From assembly GCA_001512765.1 (NCBI GenBank), contig LFSO01000038.1, forward strand, positions 16,882-53,365: a DNA stretch of 36,484 nt, read 5' to 3'. Source of the stretch: Clostridiales bacterium DTU053. Its GTDB lineage: Bacteria; Bacillota; Clostridia; Oscillospirales; Acutalibacteraceae. Position numbers and translations under genes: made by a program. Below the pieces are notes generated by a model, which searched no databases, was not told where the DNA came from, and was given only the letters and a program-made list of their open reading frames with translations. Below are positions 31,155-36,484 of the stretch, piece after piece. The number at the start of each line of letters is the position of its first letter. Position 1 is the stretch's first letter.

Positions 31155-31168
31155 TACAATATATTGTA
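31155..31168. promoter_or_regulatory. 14-bp perfect palindrome TACAATATATTGTA
   Basis: A self-complementary site in the divergent region between the dacA-type and metallophosphoesterase genes. It is a candidate repressor site, but short A/T palindromes also arise by chance. Confidence 0.35.
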
Positions 31169-31217
31169 CTTGAAAATCCATTAAAGTAAAGACTTAAAAG
31201 TTTTGGCGGGTGAACTG

Positions 31218-31907
31218 ATGATATATATTACAGGAGATACCCACGGTGATGAAAGCAGGCTCTCGACCAGAAGGCTGAAGAAACTGGGGGAGGGCGATAC
31301 CCTCATTATCTGCGGCGACTTCGGCTTTATCTGGGACGGCAGTAAAAGAGAGCAGAAATTCCTTGCAAAGCTCGGCTCCAGAAAGTACAATATCTGCTTT
31401 ATTGACGGAGCCCATGAGCGCTTTGAGCTTTTAAACAAATACCCCGTAGTCCAGTGGAACAAGGGCTGGGCAAGGCAGATTTCGGGGAATCTTATGTACT
31501 TAATGCGCGGCCAGATTTATGAGATAGAAGGCAAGAAAATCTTTACCATGGGCGGCGGAGAGACCCTTGAGTTTGACCTCAGGGACGACAGCGGCCTATG
31601 GACAAGGGCGGAGCTGCCCAGCAAGGAGGAGCTCCTTGAGGGCATCGAAAACATTGAGCGAGTGGGCTTTGATGTGGACCTTGTAATCACCCACGAACCG
31701 CCCGCAAAGGTCAAGGAGTTTTTAAGACTGCGCGACAGCGAGCCCGTCAGAGTCTCCGCCTTCAACGCCTATCTGCAGGAGTTTTCTACCCTTTGCAGAT
31801 ATAAAAAGTGGTATTTCGGCTCAATGCACATTGACAAGTACATTTCAGCCTCCCAGACCGCCGTTTTCAAGGACATTGTGGAAGCCTTCAGCGGCGAAAA
31901 AATCTAA
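31218..31907 (+). CDS. Calcineurin-like metallophosphoesterase
   Basis: A 229-residue cytosolic phosphoesterase. The two-metal site motifs are in order: IYITGDTHGD (D-x-H), CGDFGFIWDG (G-D), DGAHERFE (the GNHE/D position with Ala instead of Asn), VITHEPP (the first late His) and FGSMHID (G-x-H type). The Ala at the normally catalytic Asn position is a noteworthy change. The substrate is unknown. ATG at 31218 follows GGCGGGTG; an in-frame TTG at 31203 overlaps that site. Confidence 0.85.
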   Translation: MIYITGDTHGDESRLSTRRLKKLGEGDTLIICGDFGFIWDGSKREQKFLAKLGSRKYNICFIDGAHERFELLNKYPVVQWNKGWARQISGNLMYLMRGQIYEIEGKKIFTMGGGETLEFDLRDDSGLWTRAELPSKEELLEGIENIERVGFDVDLVITHEPPAKVKEFLRLRDSEPVRVSAFNAYLQEFSTLCRYKKWYFGSMHIDKYISASQTAVFKDIVEAFSGEKI

Positions 31908-31908
31908 A

Positions 31909-33033
31909 TTAAAGCGGTTTTACAACAGAAATCAGACTGCTTTTAGCGTCCGCTGCCGTGTACCCGCCGGGTGTGCGGCAGAAATTCTTTATGCTGTCGT
32001 TCCATCTGAGGGCGATTTTATCAATCTCCTCTTGTGAGAGCCTTAGCTCAGGAATGGCGGCAAGCCTTTTTATAAGGGCGACGAAATCGTCAAAGTTCAT
32101 ATTGGCAGCCTTTAAAACCTTTTCTGTCTTTTCGGGCATATGCTTTCTGCCCCTCTCCAAAAACTCCGGAGTAAAGGCGGCGCATGCCCTGCCGTGGGGG
32201 ATATTAAAGCGTTCTGTCAGAATATAGCCCACCGTATGGGGGAAGCAGGTTCCCGTAATGTTCAGGGAGTAACCCGCAATAAGCGACGCTGTGTATAAAA
32301 GGTCTCTTGTGTCCTCGTTTATTTCCTCAGCGCTCTGAATCTTGTCCAGACGCTGCAGGCCCTCTGTCAGAAGCTCTACAGCCTTATAAGCGTAAAGGTC
32401 GGACATGTCGTTGGCGTCAAGGCAGAGTATGGACTCAAGTGCATGAGCCATGGCGTCAAGAGCGGTGGATACGGTCACCGAATAGGGCATGGAGCTTGTG
32501 TAACTTGGGTCGCAGAAGGCGACTTTAGCATAGTAAGCCTTTCCGCCCACGCCCTTTTTAAAGCCGGTTTTTGAGTTTGTCAGAACCGAAACCGCTGTAA
32601 CCTCGCTGCCCGTTCCCGCTGTGGTGCCCACAAGAGCTGCAGGCAGGGGAGTGTTCTTTATTTCAGCCGTATAAATATCGTCGGGCTCCATGTGCCTGTT
32701 CGAGGCGAAAACGGCTATTGCCTTCGAAGCGTCAAGGGGAGAGCCTCCGCCGATGCCGAGGATGAAATCAGCCTTGAACTCATATGCGGCTGTGCCGGCG
32801 CTGTGGCAGGTGGAAGTCAGGGGATTTTCCTCTATGCGGTCAAATATCTCATATTCAATGCCCTCCTGACTCAATACCTTTACGGCGTCGTCAAGGGCGC
32901 CGCTCTTTTTGGCGGCGGTGGGGCTTGTAACTATAAGACAGCGGCTGCCGAGCTTTTTAAGCTCTTTGCCGTTTTCCAAAAGCGCGTTCTTTCCGTAAAA
33001 CACATCTACGGGCATATATGATGATATGTTCAT
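31909..33033 (-). CDS. Iron-containing alcohol dehydrogenase
   Basis: A group III (Fe-dependent) alcohol dehydrogenase of 374 residues. The NAD-binding motif is FILGIGGGSPLDASKAIAV, followed by VGTTAGTGSEVTAVSV. Metal ligands are suggested by ALDAMAHALES (Asp/His), GTCFPHTVGYIL and FNIPHGRACA (His). Fermentative organisms use these enzymes for alcohol or diol formation from aldehydes. No partner gene shows which substrate. A GGGAGG-type site precedes the ATG; it is divergent from azlC. Confidence 0.93.
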   Translation of the reverse strand: MNISSYMPVDVFYGKNALLENGKELKKLGSRCLIVTSPTAAKKSGALDDAVKVLSQEGIEYEIFDRIEENPLTSTCHSAGTAAYEFKADFILGIGGGSPLDASKAIAVFASNRHMEPDDIYTAEIKNTPLPAALVGTTAGTGSEVTAVSVLTNSKTGFKKGVGGKAYYAKVAFCDPSYTSSMPYSVTVSTALDAMAHALESILCLDANDMSDLYAYKAVELLTEGLQRLDKIQSAEEINEDTRDLLYTASLIAGYSLNITGTCFPHTVGYILTERFNIPHGRACAAFTPEFLERGRKHMPEKTEKVLKAANMNFDDFVALIKRLAAIPELRLSQEEIDKIALRWNDSIKNFCRTPGGYTAADAKSSLISVVKPL

Positions 33034-33106
33034 AAATTACCTCCCAAATAAAGGATACTGATAACATTATAACCTATCATAAAAAATTATCAATGACGGA
33101 GAATGT

Positions 33107-33856
33107 ATGAAACCCGAAACCTTAGAGAAAAATCTTGAACCGAAAACGACAGAAATTAAAAAACCCTTAAAAGACAGCCTGAAAACAGCCTTTAAGCTGA
33201 GCCTGCCCGTCATGGCGGGCTATATCTTCATAGGCTGCGCCTTCGGCATCTTCCTTACAAGCAAGGGCTATTCGCCTTTGTGGGCGTTTTTAATGAGCCT
33301 TACCGTTTACGCCGGCGCCATGCAGTTTGTGACGGTGGAGCTGCTTGTTTCCCCCTTTTCAGCTCTGAACGCAGCGGTAATGACCCTTACGGTCAACGCA
33401 AGACACCTGTTTTACGGCATTTCCATGCTTAAAAAGTACAGGGGAACGGGGAAATTCAAACCCTATCTTATTTTCTCGCTGACTGACGAAACCTACGCGA
33501 TTCTCAGCACCGAAAAAGTGCCCGAGGGTGAGAATAAAGGCAGGCTCTACTTTTTAGTGTCAGTTTTTAATCACCTTTATTGGCTCATTGGCTCCACGCT
33601 GGGAGCGGTTTTCGGCTCAACACTGAGTATTGACCTAAAGGGACTCGATTTTTCAATGACCGCCCTTTTTATAGTGGTTTTCATAGAGCAGTGGAAAAGC
33701 GCCGAAAAGCACCTGCCCGCCCTGACGGGAGTGTGTGCCTCCCTTTTGTGCCTTTTAATCTTCGGCTCAAAGAATTTCATTATCCCGTCAATGGTACTTA
33801 TAATCATAATACTTCTCGCCGCAAAAAATCTTAACGAGGGAGGGGAGAAGAAATGA
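33107..33856 (+). CDS. azlC: AzlC: branched-chain amino acid exporter, large subunit
   Basis: A 249-residue membrane protein forming an exporter of branched-chain amino acids with AzlD. After a polar N-terminal tail it has LPVMAGYIFIGCAFGI, MSLTVYAGAMQFVTVELL and the conserved LTVNARHLFYGISML, all family hallmarks, then DETYAIL and several further helices. ACGGAGAATGT precedes the ATG. The stop overlaps the azlD start by four bases (ATGA type), so the two are translationally coupled. Confidence 0.93.
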   Translation: MKPETLEKNLEPKTTEIKKPLKDSLKTAFKLSLPVMAGYIFIGCAFGIFLTSKGYSPLWAFLMSLTVYAGAMQFVTVELLVSPFSALNAAVMTLTVNARHLFYGISMLKKYRGTGKFKPYLIFSLTDETYAILSTEKVPEGENKGRLYFLVSVFNHLYWLIGSTLGAVFGSTLSIDLKGLDFSMTALFIVVFIEQWKSAEKHLPALTGVCASLLCLLIFGSKNFIIPSMVLIIIILLAAKNLNEGGEKK

Positions 33857-34182
33857 AAAATACCGAGGCTCTCTGCGTTGTGGCAATAGTCGCTCTTGTG
33901 ACGGCTCTGCTCAGATTTCTCCCCTTCATCCTTTTCAGAAGCGAGGAGAAAACCCCAAAGACAATAAAGTATCTCGGCAAGGTTCTGCCCTTTGCGGCAA
34001 CGGGAATGCTGGTGGTTTACTGCTTTAAGTCGGTAACGCCTCTTGCATACCCCTATGCCCTGCCTGAGCTTATCGCCGCCGCAGCCGTGGTGGTTCTGCA
34101 TCTAATAAAGCGCAATACACTTTTTAGCATAGCGGGCGGCACCTTGGTTTATATGCTCCTTGTAAATCTGGTTTTCGTATAA
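33853..34182 (+). CDS. azlD: AzlD: branched-chain amino acid exporter, small subunit
   Basis: A 109-residue protein with three to four membrane helices: VVAIVALVTALLRFLPFILF at the start, then LGKVLPFAATGMLVVYCF and two more. Its size, the TALLRFLPF motif and its four-base overlap with azlC identify the small partner of the exporter. Confidence 0.92.
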   Translation: MKNTEALCVVAIVALVTALLRFLPFILFRSEEKTPKTIKYLGKVLPFAATGMLVVYCFKSVTPLAYPYALPELIAAAAVVVLHLIKRNTLFSIAGGTLVYMLLVNLVFV

Positions 34183-34186
34183 AAGA

Positions 34187-34211
34187 AACGGCAGCTAAGC
34201 TGCCGTTTTTT
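34187..34211. terminator. Terminator between azlD and the SGNH hydrolase gene
   Basis: AACGGCAGC / GCTGCCGTT stem with a TAA loop and a seven-base T run. Confidence 0.9.
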
Positions 34212-34213
34212 TG

Positions 34214-34792
34214 TTACAGTCTTTCCCTTATAAACCGAGCTACCCTCTGACCCAAAAGGACATTCGCCTCATCCGTGTAGTGGCAGAAGTCAGTATACTT
34301 ACCTTCATCAAAGGGCAGCGCAAATTCAAACAGGTCATTTACCTCCACGCCCTTTTCGTTGGCCGCCCTAACTCCCGCGGCGTTGTATGCCCTAATATCG
34401 TCATTCGAGCGGTATGCCTGCCTGTCGCCGGTGCGAGACTCCACAACGGGAGTGGTGGTCGCAAAGAAAACCTTTGCCTTCGGATAGTAATATCTTATGG
34501 CGTCGATTATCCTCTTTATGTTGTACTCGTACTCGCTCAATGGGGTCAGCGGGGAGTCCGCGTAGTTAAAGCGGGCGCAGTCCCAGTGTCCGCAGTTAAA
34601 ATGCACTATGTCAACCTCTTTCGGGTCGCACAGCTTGGTCCAGCCGTTTAAAGAGCACAAAACATAGTGGGTGTCACGGCAGTTTTCCTGCGGAAAATAT
34701 ACATCGGCTATATCCGAAAGCTCCTCTTTCACCTTCTCGCAGTAGCCGATTCTGATTGAGTCGCCAATCAGCAAAACGGTCTTTTTCGGCAT
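34214..34792 (-). CDS. SGNH/GDSL-family hydrolase
   Basis: A 192-residue esterase-like protein without a signal peptide. Block I is VLLIGDSIRIGY with the nucleophilic Ser; VHFNCGHWDCARF occupies the block III position, with NCGHWD replacing the usual GxND; the C-terminal catalytic Asp-His pair is in YTDFCHYTDEANVLLG. Substrates in this family include acetylated sugars and lipids. The second ATG at 34792 gives better spacing to GGGGAG than the one at 34795. Confidence 0.85.
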   Translation of the reverse strand: MPKKTVLLIGDSIRIGYCEKVKEELSDIADVYFPQENCRDTHYVLCSLNGWTKLCDPKEVDIVHFNCGHWDCARFNYADSPLTPLSEYEYNIKRIIDAIRYYYPKAKVFFATTTPVVESRTGDRQAYRSNDDIRAYNAAGVRAANEKGVEVNDLFEFALPFDEGKYTDFCHYTDEANVLLGQRVARFIRERL

Positions 34793-34890
34793 CATATCTC
34801 CCCTTTTTTCGGTTTACCCGATTGTAACACATAGGAGCTTAGATTTCCATATGATTTGCCCGCAAATTTATGAGCCTAACCGCCCATCTG

Positions 34891-34918
34891 TTGACATTAT
34901 TTTCTGATTCAATATGGT
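34891..34918 (+). promoter_or_regulatory. Promoter of the dockerin-like secreted protein gene
   Basis: TTGACA (34891-34896), 16 bases, TATGGT (34913-34918). Confidence 0.55.
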
Positions 34919-34950
34919 AAACTGATTAGAAAAAAGAAAGGAGCTTAAAT

Positions 34951-35514
34951 ATGAAAAGGTCCTTGATTGCGGTTTCGATGGCTATTGCGCTTCTTATCGG
35001 CATTGTCTGCGGCGGGGCTATGGTTGGCTATGCGGGCAAAGCGATGTTCGGCGACATTGACGGCAACGGCAAGGTCACACCCGCCGACGCAAGGCTGATA
35101 CTCAGAGCCGCGGCAAAGCTGGAAGATCTGAAAGAGCCTACAGTCAATAACGCCTCCGCAGCGGACACTCTTTTATACAACGACAACGGGCTTAAAATTA
35201 CCTACAAGCTGCTGATTCACAATGAGCGCGCAAATACAAAAACGCTGTATTTCCTCATTGAGAACAGTACAAATAAGCTCATATCCGTCAGAATGAAAGG
35301 CTTTACGGTAAACAAGAAGTATGTAATCTCCCCAACATTCGGCGGCTTTGTGTACGACCGTGAAACGGTGCTCAAGAGCCTTACTCTTTCCGATAATGAT
35401 TTGAAGGACTATGATGTTAAAAAGATAAACACAATCACCTTTAAATTCGAGCTGTCGGATATTTATTTAAAACCCTTTGCCGCATCGGATGAAATAACCA
35501 TCACCCTCCCGTAA
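34951..35514 (+). CDS. Secreted protein with a single dockerin-like calcium motif
   Basis: A 187-residue exported protein. Residues 1-28 are a signal or anchor segment (MKRS, then a long hydrophobic run). Residues about 34-58 form one dockerin type I-like half repeat: GDIDGNGKVTPADARLILRAAAKLE, with the Asp/Asn calcium loop and the following helix. Normal dockerins have two such repeats near the C-terminus; here there is one, at the N-terminus, followed by a beta-rich domain (about 75-187) that I do not recognise. The single repeat may be a simple calcium-binding element rather than a cellulosome docking module. AAAGGAG precedes the ATG. Monocistronic. Confidence 0.7.
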   Translation: MKRSLIAVSMAIALLIGIVCGGAMVGYAGKAMFGDIDGNGKVTPADARLILRAAAKLEDLKEPTVNNASAADTLLYNDNGLKITYKLLIHNERANTKTLYFLIENSTNKLISVRMKGFTVNKKYVISPTFGGFVYDRETVLKSLTLSDNDLKDYDVKKINTITFKFELSDIYLKPFAASDEITITLP

Positions 35515-35520
35515 CAAAAA

Positions 35521-35546
35521 CCCCTTATCCCAAAGGATAAGGGGAA
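35521..35546. terminator. Bidirectional terminator
   Basis: CCCCTTATCC / GGATAAGGGG, a 10-bp perfect stem with a CAAA loop between convergent genes. Confidence 0.85.
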
Positions 35547-35549
35547 TAT

Positions 35550-35993
35550 TTATTGCTTTCCTGTTGAGCCAAAGCCGCCCTCGCCCCTGTCCGTTTCGTC
35601 AAGGCTTTCAGCCTCCGTAAGACGCACAGCGGGAACGGGCATGATAACAAGCTGAGCTATTCTCTCGCCCGGCTGAATTGTGTAGGGCTCATCAAAGTGA
35701 TTTATCAGCGGCACCATAATCTCGCCACGATAGTCGCTGTCTATAACGCCCACGCAGTTTACGGGGGCTATGCCGTGCTTTGAGGCAAGACCGCTGCGGG
35801 CAAATATAAATGCGGCAAGCTCTTTTTCGGGCAGGGCAATCGCAATTCCCGTCTTTATAAGCGAGGTTTTGCCGCCTTCAATCGTTAAAGGCTCACTTAA
35901 GAGCGCGCGCAAATCAAAGCCGGCTGAGCCGCTTGTTGCCTTTTTCGGCACCGCGGCGTCCGGGTGGAGTTTTACGAATTTTACTTCCTTCAT
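35550..35993 (-). CDS. dut: Deoxyuridine 5'-triphosphate nucleotidohydrolase
   Basis: Hydrolyses dUTP to dUMP, keeping uracil out of DNA and feeding dTMP synthesis. The 147-residue trimeric-type enzyme shows all five motifs: SAGFDLRA, FARSGLASKHG, NCVGVIDSDYRGE, PGERIAQLV and the C-terminal RGEGGFGSTGK. Length and order are normal. Confidence 0.97.
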   Translation of the reverse strand: MKEVKFVKLHPDAAVPKKATSGSAGFDLRALLSEPLTIEGGKTSLIKTGIAIALPEKELAAFIFARSGLASKHGIAPVNCVGVIDSDYRGEIMVPLINHFDEPYTIQPGERIAQLVIMPVPAVRLTEAESLDETDRGEGGFGSTGKQ

Positions 35994-36040
35994 AATTATC
36001 CTTTCAAAAATAAAGGCCGCCTATTGGGCAGCCCTTTTTA

Positions 36041-36385
36041 TTACCAGAGTTTTGGAGGAGCGTCGGCCGCCGAGCCCTTAAGCCTTTCGATTTCCCTCTT
36101 GTAGAAATCTCTTTCAGACTTTGCCTTTGCCGCGTCCTCAAGATAGTCCTTTACCTGAGAGCGCAGGTTCTCCGAGCTCTGCTCAGCCTTTTTCTGCTTA
36201 TCAAGAGATTCAAGGGCCGCCAGAACCGCTGCCTGAGTTACGGAAAGATTTCTTCCGCTTCTTAATATCCTTGTGATTCTGTCATTCAGTTCCGCGCCGA
36301 GAGCCTCGGTGTAGCTCTTATCCTCATCCGTCGTTATATAATACGGAGTCCCGCAGATTTCCAGCTTGACCGTAATTTTTTCCAT
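36041..36385 (-). CDS. zapA: Cell division protein ZapA-like
   Basis: A 114-residue FtsZ-associated protein. The N-terminal globular part (KITVKLEICGTPYYITTDEDKSY) with GAELNDRITRI and AAVLAALESLD fits ZapA; the C-terminal part is a coiled coil (about 63-105, rich in K, E, S). ZapA bundles FtsZ filaments at the division site. AAGGAGAG precedes the ATG. It is upstream of dut on the same strand with a 47-base gap. Confidence 0.85.
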   Translation of the reverse strand: MEKITVKLEICGTPYYITTDEDKSYTEALGAELNDRITRILRSGRNLSVTQAAVLAALESLDKQKKAEQSSENLRSQVKDYLEDAAKAKSERDFYKREIERLKGSAADAPPKLW

Positions 36386-36439
36386 GCGTTTTTCTCTCCT
36401 TAATCTCTGATAGGTAAGGCCCTGACCCTGATTGCCGTT

Positions 36440-36467
36440 ATTTTATCCTATGCACAGTATGTCCAAA
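36440..36467 (-). promoter_or_regulatory. Possible promoter of zapA
   Basis: On the minus strand TTTGGA (36462-36467), 16 bases, TAAAAT (36440-36445), about 55 bases ahead of zapA. Confidence 0.4.
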
Positions 36468-36484
36468 CTATGATTTAATCAAAA

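Overview
The window looks like a chromosomal segment of a Firmicute of class Clostridia, probably an anaerobic gut or rumen relative of the Oscillospiraceae. The evidence is a T-box leader on thrS, an L10-type leader on rplJL, AGGAGG-type ribosome binding sites with some TTG/GTG starts, consensus sigma-A promoters, an orphan PduL phosphotransacylase, a secreted protein with a dockerin-like motif, a split transketolase and a SHOCT-domain protein. I see no tRNA, rRNA, insertion sequence, prophage or CRISPR array.

Layout. 1-6.8 kb: an MBL-fold hydrolase cut by the window edge, a secreted SH3b/C39-like peptidase, a divergent pdxK / MocR(PdxR)-type regulator pair, and thrS behind a T-box with specifier ACC. 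7-11.4 kb: pyk (minus), nnr overlapping a lipoprotein gene, then a long C-rich non-coding island. 11.5-13.7 kb: a homocitrate/isopropylmalate/Re-citrate synthase-family gene with a downstream FCD-type GntR regulator; a consensus promoter is followed at once by a perfect 15-bp inverted repeat containing TTGTATACAA, so a self-regulated pair is likely. 13.7-15.6 kb: gtrA-like and pduL (minus), then what looks like a decayed membrane-protein gene.

15.7-21.9 kb is the most unusual block. It is a plus-strand operon coding for a tandem SCP2-fold protein, a GSA-type class III aminotransferase, a small membrane SHOCT protein, the two halves of a split transketolase and a second tandem SCP2-fold protein. 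A PIG-L deacetylase follows after a terminator. The operon starts with an extended -10 promoter and a 62-nt, three-helix structured leader. Two hydrophobic-ligand-binding proteins around a C2-transferring and an aminating enzyme suggest a pathway making an amino-alcohol, possibly on a lipid chain. That is inference.

21.9-24.7 kb: another C-rich island with repeated hairpins, then rplL, rplJ and gapA on the minus strand. The rplJL operon stands alone, without rplKA or rpoBC. 24.9-31.9 kb: an orphan degenerate histidine-kinase-like ATPase, a D-2-hydroxyacid dehydrogenase, a VTT-domain membrane protein, a galactokinase-family GHMP kinase, a heparan N-acetyltransferase-like membrane protein, a D-Ala-D-Ala carboxypeptidase and a metallophosphoesterase. 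31.9-36.5 kb: iron-type alcohol dehydrogenase, azlCD, an SGNH hydrolase, a dockerin-like secreted protein, dut and zapA.

Several A/T-rich perfect palindromes sit in promoter regions and are listed as candidate operators. Three C-rich islands lie between transcription units and show no credible coding; three hairpins in two of them share one 11-nt loop sequence.
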